DNA of 16,017 nucleotides from CAZJHM01 sp964545925 (GTDB lineage Archaea; Iainarchaeota; Iainarchaeia; Iainarchaeales; CAZJHM01), in the NCBI GenBank assembly GCA_964545925.1, contig CAZJHM010000015.1, forward strand, positions 1 to 16,017. Reading direction: 5' to 3'. The notes beneath the pieces are model-generated. The model saw only the letters and a list, made by a program, of their open reading frames with translations, did no database searches and was not told where the DNA came from. Both the position numbers and the translations under genes were made by a program. This document shows positions 1 through 8,238 of the stretch, piece after piece (the first letter of the stretch is position 1; each line of letters starts with the position of its first letter).

Positions 1-1349
1 AAGAATACAAAAAAATTGAAAAAGATATGGAAAAAGGAAAAGGTTTGGAAGAAGCACTAAGGGATTTTAATCAAAGACAAGATTCTGTTTCAATAGAAAG
101 AGCAAACTCTGTTTTAGCAGGAGCATATTCAAAAGGAAATAGAAAATCAGCCGTGCAGTCAATGAAAATGCTAGCAGATGAAATTTTAGTAATGCAAAAA
201 ATTAGTTCAAAAGAATATAATGGAAAATTAGTTGTTTATTCTTTGATGTTCATAGTTGTCTCTGCAATTCTACCTGCTTTATTTCAAAGTTTCTTGATTG
301 CTGGAACAATGGTTTTCAAAATGGATTTTTCTCCTTTAGAAACTTTTCTTATTATTTGTGGATTATTTCCTTTAGCAAACATTCTTATGCTACTATACAT
401 AAGAGGAAAAACACCAGTCCATCTTTTAGCTTCTGAAAAAAAAGAATTTGAAAAAAGAAATTTAAAAAAACAAATTGAAGAAGAGATAGGAGAATTTAAA
501 GAAATTCTAAATGAAAGAAAGAGTTCATTAGGGAGATTTTTAAAAAAATACTCTTTTCTCGGAGCAATTATTTCTATTTGTTTGTTTTTCAGTGGTTTGG
601 AAATTGCCCACCAACAAATTCTCGGGTTTTTCCTTTTTATTCCTGCTTCTATTTTCATAGGATATTTTATTGAAAATTATCTTTATGATAGAAAAAAATT
701 ACTGAAAGAAAAATCAGTAGCAGAAGTTTTATTGCAAGCAAGTATTTTTCCAAAAGGAACAGACACTCTTGAGATAATCAAACACCTGAGTCAAACAAAT
801 ACTGGAGAGATGAAAGAAGAATTCAAAAAAGCAATAAAAGAAATAGAAAAAGGAGCAGGAATTAATTCTGCTCTTTTTAATATAAAAAAAAGATGTAATA
901 GCAGAACAATAGATAGAGCAATTGACTTATTATTAGCAGGATATGAAAATGGGGCAGACATGAGTTCTGTTTTCAGAGATTCAGCAGAAGACATAATAAA
1001 AAGCAGAGAAATACTAATGGAAAGAACAGCATCAATGGTTGTTGAAAAATATACTTTGCTTTTTGCTGGAGCTTTATTAGTTCCAATGGTTTTAGGATTT
1101 CTTTCGCAAATGGTTTCAGGAATGGATATAGGCACAAACTTTCTTTTGCAAGCCGGAGAAATTGCAGAAAAAAAAGAACTTTTAGAAATAATTGGAATTG
1201 CAAGTTTAGTTTATATAATTGAATATTCAGTTTTAGCTTCTGTTTTTGTCTCAGTACAAGAAAACCAACCTAAAAAAGCTGTGTTCTATATATTGATAGT
1301 TTTGCCTTTGAGTTTAACTGCTTATTTCTTAGCAAAAATTCTAGTATAA
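1..1349 (+). CDS. Pilus/secretion platform protein, FlaJ/TadC (T2SF) family, 5' partial
   Basis: Polytopic inner-platform protein that would anchor an assembly ATPase and transmit its motion to pilins. The frame is open to the left edge before the first ATG at 27, and the visible N-terminus already lies inside a T2SF helical bundle (GKGLEEALRDF, then ERANSVLAGAYSKG), so the true start is outside the window. Counting from that ATG, a first T2SF domain ends in two membrane segments (about 66-92 and 103-125). A charged cytosolic stretch, two more segments (about 173-215) and a second T2SF domain follow (KGTDTLEIIKHLSQ to AGYENGADMSSVFRDS, about 243-330). Three C-terminal segments end the protein. 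The tandem T2SF plan is typical of archaeal FlaJ/TadC proteins. No ATPase partner is visible on this side; it may lie upstream. The gene is convergent with the next one, 20 bases away. The family call is firm; which filament it serves is unknown. Confidence 0.88.
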   Translation, partial: EYKKIEKDMEKGKGLEEALRDFNQRQDSVSIERANSVLAGAYSKGNRKSAVQSMKMLADEILVMQKISSKEYNGKLVVYSLMFIVVSAILPALFQSFLIAGTMVFKMDFSPLETFLIICGLFPLANILMLLYIRGKTPVHLLASEKKEFEKRNLKKQIEEEIGEFKEILNERKSSLGRFLKKYSFLGAIISICLFFSGLEIAHQQILGFFLFIPASIFIGYFIENYLYDRKKLLKEKSVAEVLLQASIFPKGTDTLEIIKHLSQTNTGEMKEEFKKAIKEIEKGAGINSALFNIKKRCNSRTIDRAIDLLLAGYENGADMSSVFRDSAEDIIKSREILMERTASMVVEKYTLLFAGALLVPMVLGFLSQMVSGMDIGTNFLLQAGEIAEKKELLEIIGIASLVYIIEYSVLASVFVSVQENQPKKAVFYILIVLPLSLTAYFLAKILV

Positions 1350-1369
1350 CTTCTAGAAAAATAGGAAAA

Positions 1370-2068
1370 TCATTTTTTAGGTTTTTTCTTTTTCTCTTCA
1401 GTTTCAAGAGAAGAATCCAGAGAAAACTCAGATTCATCAAAATCCAAATCAGAATCTAAATCTTCAGAAAGAGATTTCTTTGGAGTATTTTTTTTAGAGG
1501 AAGAAACTAAATCTTTCAAAGATATATTTGAGTCAGAAAAAGGATCAGAAGAAAAAGCTTGAGAAAAGTCATCTTTTGTTTCTTTCTGTGGATTTCTTTT
1601 ATCTCTTCTTTTTTCTTCTTTTTTCTGTTCTTGAACTTTTCTTTCATCTTTTTTCTGAGCAAAGGTTTTCTTTTCTTCTTTTTTCTGTTTTTCTTTTTCA
1701 TCTTTAGAAAGTGTTTTGCGAAGAGAATCAAAGGTTTTTTTGATTTCCTCTTCTTTTGAAATCTCTTTTTTAGATTGAGAATAAAGATTATCTATTAATA
1801 TATCATATTCTGATTTTTCAGGAAACCTGTTGTGTCTTTCTCTGAAATCTCTAACTTCGCGACGAGCTTCTTCTTCTTTTTCTTTGTCTCCAATCTGACT
1901 AACAACAGCTTTTACAACCTTTTCTTCCTTCTTGTTTTGCATAAAAGAAAGAAGTCCACCTAGAAATCCTGACTGAGGATATTTATCTCTATAAAATCTC
2001 CTTAAACGGCGAGGGATTTCCTCTATGTTTTCCGAAGAACTATCAGAGTAAAAAGGGTCTGAATCCAT
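1370..2068 (-). CDS. Charged low-complexity protein, function unknown
   Basis: I do not recognise this 232-residue protein. No membrane segment or signal peptide is seen, so it is probably cytosolic. It has three parts: an N-terminal segment with an Arg-rich helix (RRLRRFYRDKY, 20-30) and a Gly/Leu patch; a Lys/Glu-rich centre (about 100-165), likely coiled coil or a single charged helix; and a Ser/Asp-rich, probably disordered tail (about 167-232) ending in Lys. The motif SDPFYSDS (3-10) recurs as SDPFSDS (174-180). A 20-residue period in the centre matches an exact 19-bp DNA repeat (1611-1629 and 1671-1689). The ATG has no good ribosome site, but a TATA-like box lies about 27 bases upstream, as for a leaderless mRNA. 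It is divergent from the membrane protein at 2121. The reading frame is intact and the start well placed, so I take it as real; the low complexity lowers certainty. Confidence 0.72.
   Translation of the reverse strand: MDSDPFYSDSSSENIEEIPRRLRRFYRDKYPQSGFLGGLLSFMQNKKEEKVVKAVVSQIGDKEKEEEARREVRDFRERHNRFPEKSEYDILIDNLYSQSKKEISKEEEIKKTFDSLRKTLSKDEKEKQKKEEKKTFAQKKDERKVQEQKKEEKRRDKRNPQKETKDDFSQAFSSDPFSDSNISLKDLVSSSKKNTPKKSLSEDLDSDLDFDESEFSLDSSLETEEKKKKPKK
1373..1394 (+). terminator. Possible U-tract terminator for the platform gene
   Basis: Runs of T6, T6 and T5 follow the stop codon at 1347-1349 within about 45 bases. Archaeal termination commonly uses such U-tracts without a hairpin. The tract lies inside the 3' end of the opposite-strand gene, whose coding sequence is itself T-rich on this strand, so the signal may be incidental. 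Confidence 0.35.
1611..1689. repeat. 19-bp direct repeat, two copies 60 bp apart
   Basis: Bases 1611-1629 and 1671-1689 are identical (ttttcttcttttttctgtt). The 60-base offset keeps frame and encodes a repeated QKKEEK block in the leftward charged protein. It looks like an internal duplication in low-complexity coding DNA and not a mobile element. Confidence 0.6.
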
Positions 2069-2070
2069 AC

Positions 2071-2099
2071 TTTATATATTCAAATAGTTTTTTATATTA
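2071..2099. promoter_or_regulatory. Divergent promoter region with a TATA box shared in position by both genes
   Basis: Only 52 bases separate the divergent ATGs at 2068 (leftward) and 2121 (rightward). The box tttatatta at 2091-2099 is centred 26 bases from the rightward ATG and, read on the other strand as taatataaa, about 27 bases from the leftward ATG. Archaeal TATA boxes sit about 26 bases before the transcription start, so both genes could be leaderless from one element. A second AT box (tttatatatt, 2071-2080) is too close to the leftward ATG and 45 bases from the rightward one; it would give the rightward gene a short leader. Confidence 0.5.
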
Positions 2100-2120
2100 G
2101 TTTCCTTTTTAATTAAGTAT

Positions 2121-2636
2121 ATGGTTGAAGAGATTTTATACACAATATTTGAGTTTCTAAGGTTAACTATAACTTTTGGAATAATCTTTCTTCCATTTGC
2201 ATATATTGCTAAATATGTAAAAACTAAATATGTGAAAAAATATTTAGAAAATGAAATTCTTTCTTTTGTTGTTTCAGCACATATTGTTTTTTTCTTAGTT
2301 TTTGCATTAATGTTTATCTATATACAATTTATTCCTGGACAATATCTTTATCCTGTATTTGAAGAATTTGGAATGAGTTTAACTGATTATATTGGATTAG
2401 GAATAGCAAAGATTGTATATTGGAATATAACTGCTTTTGTTTGGGCAATTTTATCAGCAATATTTTATTTCATATATTTGTTTAGTGCAAAATATTTAGA
2501 TGAGAAAATTCAGTCTGAATTAATAAGAGATTTGATTTCTTTCTTTATTTCAGTTGGAGCATTTATGTTTATTAGCATATTGATACCTTGGATATTTATA
2601 GGAATAATGGGGATGTTATGGACAGGACTAAGCTAA
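2121..2636 (+). CDS. Four-helix membrane protein, function unknown, partner of the giant exported protein
   Basis: I do not recognise this 171-residue protein. It is almost all hydrophobic: predicted membrane segments lie near residues 12-32, 50-72, 95-123 and 137-168, the last long enough to be a hairpin. A short basic loop (KYVKTKYVKKYLENE) follows segment 1 and probably faces the cytosol. No Cys, His or acidic catalytic cluster suggests an enzyme. The ATG at 2121 has no ribosome site, but a TATA box sits 26 bases upstream, which supports a leaderless start. Its 3' end overlaps the giant downstream gene by 19 bases, so the two are probably co-transcribed and translationally coupled. It may help insert, anchor or stabilise the giant protein, but that rests only on gene order. 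Confidence 0.8.
   Translation: MVEEILYTIFEFLRLTITFGIIFLPFAYIAKYVKTKYVKKYLENEILSFVVSAHIVFFLVFALMFIYIQFIPGQYLYPVFEEFGMSLTDYIGLGIAKIVYWNITAFVWAILSAIFYFIYLFSAKYLDEKIQSELIRDLISFFISVGAFMFISILIPWIFIGIMGMLWTGLS
2609..2615 (+). promoter_or_regulatory. Ribosome-binding site deciding the start of the giant gene
   Basis: The sequence ggggatg ends two bases before the ATG at 2618. The G-rich core (2609-2612) is five bases upstream of that ATG. The alternative in-frame TTG at 2588 has no comparable site and would put ten polar residues before a clean signal peptide. Confidence 0.45.
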
Positions 2637-5600
2637 ATGCAATAATAATGCTTTTCGTGCTTTTGAACAGCCAAATTGCTTTTGCTGAAAATGGTTTAGA
2701 TAGTTGCTATACAAGTAGTTCAAGTATAAATAATCAAGAAAGAAAAATGTCCCAAGAAGCATATGAAGCAATAAGAAATTTAGAAGCAGATGGATTTACT
2801 GCTGAAAATCTTGGACCTGCAACTGAACAATCTGATTTAGAAGATGAAATTACTCCAGAAATTTTAGTTGAAACAACAACAGATAATTCAGCAATTCCTA
2901 TGGAAGTTCCACAAGAAATTTTCTATTTCACAGATATTCCTTATTTAATGAATACAACTTACCAAGGTCCTTATGCAATGGGAGTAATATTAACTGATAC
3001 ATTAAGAGCAGGAAGATGTACAGATATGGAATATTTCAGAGAAAATGGAATAACTTGTGCTTTAGAAGAAGGATTGAAATATAGAAATAGTGGAGAAGGA
3101 TTTGCAAATGATTTCAAAATGATAGGTGAAAGAGTAGGAACAATTCTAGGACAAATAGGAGACACAAACAAACAAGAAGATTTCATAAATGGAAAACTTA
3201 ATGTAGATGGATTTAATGATGAATTTCAGGAACAATTAAAACAAGACATAATAATGGGAACAGGAGTAAAAGAGTCTTTAAACCCAATAATAAAAACAAG
3301 AAATATTGAAGAAGGATATATACAAAATCATATAAAATTAGAAGAATTTGAGGCAGGAATGGAAGGAAATATAATGAATAATCCTCAAGCTGTTGTTGAA
3401 ATTTACAGTATGTTTGATAAATATTTCAATGCTTGGTTTACAATGGATTTGGTTTTCTCAAACTTTGGCCCTACATTGTTAGGAAAAGCAAAAGACTTAG
3501 TTACAAAACCTTTAAGACAAAAAAATTGGGGAAAAACTTTATATGAAAATCTAGGATTAGACCAACTTTCAAGAGAAGCAAGATTGCTTAAAAAAGCAGA
3601 AAAAATAACAGATAGTAAAGCAATAAAAGAATTCAGTGAAGAAATAAAAAAAATAACAGCAAAAACAAAAGAAAGAAATATGTATTTGCAATCAAAATAT
3701 CCAAAAGCAGGAGCAATACTAAATGAGATTGCAGATAAAAAAATGTTTTCTAGTTCTGGAAAATCAAGAAATTATCTTTCAACAGTTGCAGATAAAATCA
3801 GACAATTAAATGCAGATGAACAAGGAGCTCTTTATGAAATGATTGCAAATATAGAAAAATCTGGAGAATATGCAATGGCAAGAGAAACAATTGCTGAAAC
3901 TATTCTTAAAAACACAAAAGAAGAAGTAACTAAATTAAAAACAGCAGGAGCAATAACTGATACACAAGGAAAACTAATGATTGAAGAAACAAATCTAAAA
4001 GCTCTTTCTTTAAGAATGCAATCAATGCAAAGTTGGGACGATATGATGGATTTTGATATTCCTGAATTTGCAATGAATTTCCCAAGAGGAGAATTTAGTA
4101 AATATGGTTACAAACAAAATGGAAATAATTACACTTTTGTTCATTCATGGACATTTAAATCTGGAAAAGGAATATTAAGTCCATACTATAAAGCTGTTGA
4201 TGATGCAATAACAAGCGGAAAAACAGGACAAGATTTTATTGAAACTGTAAATAAAAACTATAAAGCAAACTTAGAAAGAATTGGTTATGAAGTCACAGGA
4301 GAAACTGGGAGTGATGGAATAACAAGATATGGATTATCTATGTATGAACCTGAATCATACAGTACAATTGGTTCTTTTACAAATACTACTCTTCCTGGTA
4401 TGACAAGTGGACGCCCAAGTTTAGCAATCTTAGGAGCAAATGGAGATATGGAATTTTTAACAATTGAAAGAGCAAAACAATTAGCAGAAACAAGTCCAAC
4501 TGGAACAACAAAAGTTTTTGCCTCAGGATTTAAAGATACTCCTGATTTTTCACTAACACCACAACAATTAGAAAACAGATATTTAGAAAACTTTGTTGCT
4601 GGAAGAACCTCCAAGATACAAGATTCATTCAAGAAATTAAAAGAAATCCTAGTAGAAGAAGGAGCAACAATGAGAAACAGAACAACTCTAAATTATATGG
4701 ATGAAGTTTTCTCTAAAAATATGAAAGATTTAACAGATATGTATGTAAATCCAAAAACAGCATTATTGAAATGGACAGGCGGAAGTATAGCGTATTGGCA
4801 AGCAAGAAAAGGATTCTCAGACTTTGGTTTAGGAATCGCATCAGCAATAATGTTGCCTGAAAGTTGGGGAACATTTAGAACAAACTATAAAGAAGATTTA
4901 ATCTATAATGATGCATATATAGACTTCTTTGCAAATTCGGGTTCAGATGATAGTGATATGTTAGCAAGAGTAATCAACTCTCCTGTTTTCTCAGGATATA
5001 AATTTATTTTAGATTCAGCTTCAAATTATTTAGAAGATAAAACAGGTTCACAAGCTCCTTTTGTTGAAAACATAAGAGTAAACAAAGGAAGAAGAACAAG
5101 TGTTCAAGATTTAGTTGTATTTAGTTATATTACTGAACAAACATGTGCAGATTGTTCTATAGGCTTGAAATTAGATACTCCTGATAAAACAGGCTCATAT
5201 GCAGATATTCTCTTCCAATCTTCAAAACTTCTTAAAACAAAAATAATGGAAAATAGTCAAAAAATAGATGAAAAAGGAATTGCAGGAGGTTCTGTTTTAA
5301 TTGCATTTGCACATCATTTAGATTTAGAATCTGATTTAGGTGGAGAAAAGATAGACATAACTAAAGCAATTGAACAAGAAGAAACATGCAAAGACAAAGC
5401 AACTTTCTTGGGAATAAATATTGGAAGTTCAGAAATCGGAGCAGTAATTGGAATAGCTGAAAACTTAGCTTATGCTGTAAACTTTGGATTTGGAATAATG
5501 ACAAGTATAGCAACTCAATTAACAATTGCTCAAGATTTACAAGGATGTATTGATTCAGAAGAAGGATATTTCATTTATATGTTTGCTCCTTTCAAAATAG

Positions 5601-7249
5601 ATGAAAGTCAAGGAGAGCAAGCAGTTGATGTAAAAGAAAAGAAAGCAGAAATTGCTTATGATGTTGTACAAAATATAGATGATATTGTTGGAGAAGTTAG
5701 TGGAACAACTGCTATTGATGCAATGAAAACAAAAGTAAAAGAAATAACAAAAGCAATGGCATACAAAGCAATGGTAAATACAACTATACAAGCAAGTTTA
5801 GATGCAAAAGGGAAAACAGAAGGAACATATACTTCAAATAGATTAACTATGTTGTGGTTTTCAGGAAATGCAAAAGCAAACTTAAACAAATATGATAAAG
5901 AATCAGAAATAAAACTTTGGGATGATAAGCATTCAGTTGTAATTGATAAAAAAAGAGATTTATTGAATATAGATGGAAATATAGTAAATGCTGGAGAAGA
6001 TATAGCAAGAATGGCTCAATTGGATCCTGAATCTCAATCTTATATTCTACCATCTAGATTAGGAGCAATGAAACTAGATAATACAGAAACAACAATCTTC
6101 AAAATAAATAAATATTCAGAATTAGAAGTTCAAAGTGAAGCAATATATGATTGTTTAAAGAAAATTGTTGAAGATCAAACAGGATTATCAATAGATGGAA
6201 AAAATATAACACATGTATTTGGAAAAGTAAGAAGTATAGCAACTGAAACTCATAATATAGGTTTTGATTCTGTAAAAGATGAAATAAGTGCAAATGGAAC
6301 TCCGAGAATAATTGCAACTAAAAATCCTTATGTAACAATAAAAGCAAATGCTGGAACTTTCTTGAATGGACAAGAAGGAGAAAGTCTAGTTGGATTATTA
6401 GATTCAATAATGTTTGATAATGGAACAATAGTTTATAACAAAGATACACAAGAATTAATTGTGCATTTGAAATATCATAATTCAGCAATTCTTTCACAAG
6501 AAGATGTTGAAAATATGATAATAACTCCAGCAACTGTACAAGGAGAGGATTGTCCAGAACCAGCAATTAATTTAGCAGCAATTGCTAATTCAGACAGTGA
6601 AAAATCAAAAATGAAAGTTGAGAATTTCAATAAATCAATTGAGAAAATGGGCCCATTCCAAGTTTTAGAAACTGAAAGCAGAATATATATGTTTTATTCT
6701 AAACTAGAAGATGATGGTTTGTGCCATGATTATTTCAAAATAATAGACAAGGCAACTGGAGAAACTATATATGAAGGAGAAATAGATGGCCCACTAAAAG
6801 CAACCCCAACAGGAATTGAATTTAATACAAAAGATGGGCAAACACATACAATTGATGCTGATGCTCATAATGGTGTTCCAACTATCTCTTATAATGATGG
6901 AACTCCTGAAACTTTATTGAAAGCCAAAGGTCCAAATGGTTCTTTCTGGTATAATCCTGAGACAGGACAATGGTATCCTGAAAATGGATATATGATTCCT
7001 TTAGATTCTGCATTTAAACAAGGATTCTTGACAACAAAAGAAAATGGGCAAATAACTACATCTGCCACAGGAAATATTTTGAATGTAAATCTTGGAAGTG
7101 ATGCAAGCAATCCTTTGAATCTTCCAAGTCTGCCTATTCAGGATTTAGGAATTTTCTTCTTGCTCTTGATTATTTCTCTCGGAGCAATTTATTCTCATTT
7201 TTCTTTCACTGAGAATTTTAAAGTTGAGAAAAAGAAAATTAAAAAATAA
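2618..7249 (+). CDS. Giant membrane-anchored exported protein (1543 aa), function unknown
   Basis: I do not recognise the family. From ATG 2618, residues 1-23 form a Sec signal peptide: short basic start, hydrophobic core, and AFA before the likely cut at 23/24. The end has a stop-transfer helix (about 1511-1528, GIFFLLLIISLGAIYS) followed by a Lys-rich tail. The protein should therefore be displayed outside on one C-terminal anchor, facing the S-layer or pseudo-periplasm. The N-terminal third includes Lys/Glu-rich helical stretches (about 300-470). A hydrophobic Gly/Ala-rich segment lies at about 940-972. The last 250 residues look beta-rich with Asn, Gly, Thr and aromatic turns (for example WYNPETGQWYPENG). 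The ectodomain has ten Cys, including TCADC (842-846), so disulfides are possible, and nine N-x-S/T sites for N-glycosylation. No protease, transglutaminase or known adhesin motif was recognised. It overlaps the small membrane gene by 19 bases. The real-gene call is near certain; the function is open. Confidence 0.9.
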   Translation: MDRTKLNAIIMLFVLLNSQIAFAENGLDSCYTSSSSINNQERKMSQEAYEAIRNLEADGFTAENLGPATEQSDLEDEITPEILVETTTDNSAIPMEVPQEIFYFTDIPYLMNTTYQGPYAMGVILTDTLRAGRCTDMEYFRENGITCALEEGLKYRNSGEGFANDFKMIGERVGTILGQIGDTNKQEDFINGKLNVDGFNDEFQEQLKQDIIMGTGVKESLNPIIKTRNIEEGYIQNHIKLEEFEAGMEGNIMNNPQAVVEIYSMFDKYFNAWFTMDLVFSNFGPTLLGKAKDLVTKPLRQKNWGKTLYENLGLDQLSREARLLKKAEKITDSKAIKEFSEEIKKITAKTKERNMYLQSKYPKAGAILNEIADKKMFSSSGKSRNYLSTVADKIRQLNADEQGALYEMIANIEKSGEYAMARETIAETILKNTKEEVTKLKTAGAITDTQGKLMIEETNLKALSLRMQSMQSWDDMMDFDIPEFAMNFPRGEFSKYGYKQNGNNYTFVHSWTFKSGKGILSPYYKAVDDAITSGKTGQDFIETVNKNYKANLERIGYEVTGETGSDGITRYGLSMYEPESYSTIGSFTNTTLPGMTSGRPSLAILGANGDMEFLTIERAKQLAETSPTGTTKVFASGFKDTPDFSLTPQQLENRYLENFVAGRTSKIQDSFKKLKEILVEEGATMRNRTTLNYMDEVFSKNMKDLTDMYVNPKTALLKWTGGSIAYWQARKGFSDFGLGIASAIMLPESWGTFRTNYKEDLIYNDAYIDFFANSGSDDSDMLARVINSPVFSGYKFILDSASNYLEDKTGSQAPFVENIRVNKGRRTSVQDLVVFSYITEQTCADCSIGLKLDTPDKTGSYADILFQSSKLLKTKIMENSQKIDEKGIAGGSVLIAFAHHLDLESDLGGEKIDITKAIEQEETCKDKATFLGINIGSSEIGAVIGIAENLAYAVNFGFGIMTSIATQLTIAQDLQGCIDSEEGYFIYMFAPFKIDESQGEQAVDVKEKKAEIAYDVVQNIDDIVGEVSGTTAIDAMKTKVKEITKAMAYKAMVNTTIQASLDAKGKTEGTYTSNRLTMLWFSGNAKANLNKYDKESEIKLWDDKHSVVIDKKRDLLNIDGNIVNAGEDIARMAQLDPESQSYILPSRLGAMKLDNTETTIFKINKYSELEVQSEAIYDCLKKIVEDQTGLSIDGKNITHVFGKVRSIATETHNIGFDSVKDEISANGTPRIIATKNPYVTIKANAGTFLNGQEGESLVGLLDSIMFDNGTIVYNKDTQELIVHLKYHNSAILSQEDVENMIITPATVQGEDCPEPAINLAAIANSDSEKSKMKVENFNKSIEKMGPFQVLETESRIYMFYSKLEDDGLCHDYFKIIDKATGETIYEGEIDGPLKATPTGIEFNTKDGQTHTIDADAHNGVPTISYNDGTPETLLKAKGPNGSFWYNPETGQWYPENGYMIPLDSAFKQGFLTTKENGQITTSATGNILNVNLGSDASNPLNLPSLPIQDLGIFFLLLIISLGAIYSHFSFTENFKVEKKKIKK

Positions 7250-7297
7250 TCTTTCTCTTACAGAAAAAGTATCTTAACAGAAGTATAGAAAAAAATC

Positions 7298-7305
7298 TTT
7301 TTTTT
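7298..7305 (+). terminator. T8 tract, terminator of the giant gene
   Basis: Eight consecutive T begin 48 bases after the stop codon in an 83-base convergent intergenic region, followed by tattttt. This is the usual U-tract type of archaeal terminator, with no strong hairpin before it. Confidence 0.5.
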
Positions 7306-7323
7306 AAAGAATATTTTTCATTG

Positions 7324-7332
7324 AAAAAAAAA
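7324..7332 (-). terminator. T9 tract (minus strand), terminator of the PAC2 gene
   Basis: Nine A on the plus strand read as nine U directly after the TAA of the leftward gene. More T-rich sequence follows on that strand. The position fits termination of the PAC2-family transcript. Confidence 0.5.
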
Positions 7333-8085
7333 TTAGCTGTACATTCCCGAAGAATAATCATATTTGCGAGAATCCTGAGCTGTTTTTTCAACTTCTTTTA
7401 AAGAAGATGAAACAATCTTTTCAATTTCTTTTGCTTCTTTCTTTAAAGGTTCCAAATTTACATCTAAATCCAATAAATCAGAAAGAGTTCCTAAGATAGA
7501 AATTGCTCCTTTATAATCTGCATTCATAACAACTGGAGCCATTAAAGAAACTGCTTCTATTTTTTCCTCTCTTAAAAAAAGCATTATTTGTGCTGTAAGC
7601 CCAGAAGTTAATCCATCCTTAATTATTGTTATTCCTTTCTTTTCAAGTATTGGTCTTTCAGATTCACAAGAACAAACACCATAAACTTTAGCAACTGTTT
7701 CTTTGCCTGTAACTCTTAAACCATTTAAAGAAATAATTCTGCGAATATTCTTTTCTTTTATCCAATTGATTAATTCTATTGCTAAAGGATGAATTAATCC
7801 AGGATTAACTACTTGCTCCCCAAGGATAGCAACAATCTTATGCTTTTCATCTACAAATATGCGAACAGGATGTTGAGGTAATCCTTTTTCAATTCTAACT
7901 AAAGGAGAAAATAAATTTGAGTAAATATGTCCTATTTCTTTAAATTGCATTTTTTCAACTAGGTAACGAGTTGCGATTGTTCCTATTAATCCCATACCTG
8001 GGAATCCATCAATAAGAACATAATCTTCCAAATCAAAACCATTATCTTCTATCTCTATTGTTATTCGGTTGGGATATTCTGCCAT
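7333..8085 (-). CDS. PAC2-family protein, probable proteasome assembly chaperone (PbaA/PbaB-like)
   Basis: A 250-residue PAC2-domain protein. The family signature DGFPGMGLIG lies at 26-35, followed by a Rossmann-like alternation of strands and helices (VAILGEQ 86-91, RIISLNG 116-122, AVSLMAPVV 178-186) and a C-terminal helix rich in Lys and Glu (about 212-237). Archaeal PAC2 proteins of the PbaA/PbaB type bind the 20S proteasome alpha ring; eukaryotic Pba1-Pba2/PAC1-PAC2 are relatives. The last three residues, Met248-Tyr249-Ser250, fit the hydrophobic-Tyr-any (HbYX) tail that inserts into alpha-ring pockets, which supports a proteasome-related role. The length is normal for the family. The ATG has a TATA-like box 25 bases upstream and no leader. 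It is divergent from the pilus operon and convergent with the giant gene, so it is probably a single-gene transcript unrelated to both. Other PAC2 proteins are uncharacterised, so the exact role is inferred. Confidence 0.9.
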   Translation of the reverse strand: MAEYPNRITIEIEDNGFDLEDYVLIDGFPGMGLIGTIATRYLVEKMQFKEIGHIYSNLFSPLVRIEKGLPQHPVRIFVDEKHKIVAILGEQVVNPGLIHPLAIELINWIKEKNIRRIISLNGLRVTGKETVAKVYGVCSCESERPILEKKGITIIKDGLTSGLTAQIMLFLREEKIEAVSLMAPVVMNADYKGAISILGTLSDLLDLDVNLEPLKKEAKEIEKIVSSSLKEVEKTAQDSRKYDYSSGMYS

Positions 8086-8105
8086 AGTTTATTTAGGATT
8101 TGATT

Positions 8106-8114
8106 TTTATAAAT
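8106..8114 (-). promoter_or_regulatory. TATA box of the PAC2 gene
   Basis: On the minus strand this reads atttataaa, centred about 25 bases upstream of the ATG at 8085, with a purine stretch (ggaaag) just before it as a possible BRE. The spacing suggests a leaderless transcript. Confidence 0.6.
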
Positions 8115-8238
8115 CTTTCCTTTGTCTAAATTTAAAGAATATGTGATAAATTAAACTTGATTTTATGTTCTTTTCTTTTTTATGCAAAAAAAATGGAGTT
8201 ATGAAAAACACTTGCTCAAAATCCAAAAAATATGCAAT

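Noticed and set aside
1559..1759. Rightward frame encoding a Phe-rich hydrophobic peptide
   Set aside because: It is the antisense of the Lys/Glu-rich coding repeat; poly-Phe is a by-product of T-rich sequence.
2588..2617. TTG start giving ten extra residues on the giant protein
   Set aside because: The ATG at 2618 has a G-rich ribosome site and starts a clean signal peptide; the extension would sit in front of it.
5555..6566. Several leftward frames inside the giant gene
   Set aside because: They overlap a long coding frame, have no promoter or ribosome site and show Leu/Phe/Tyr-heavy composition expected from antisense of A-rich codons.
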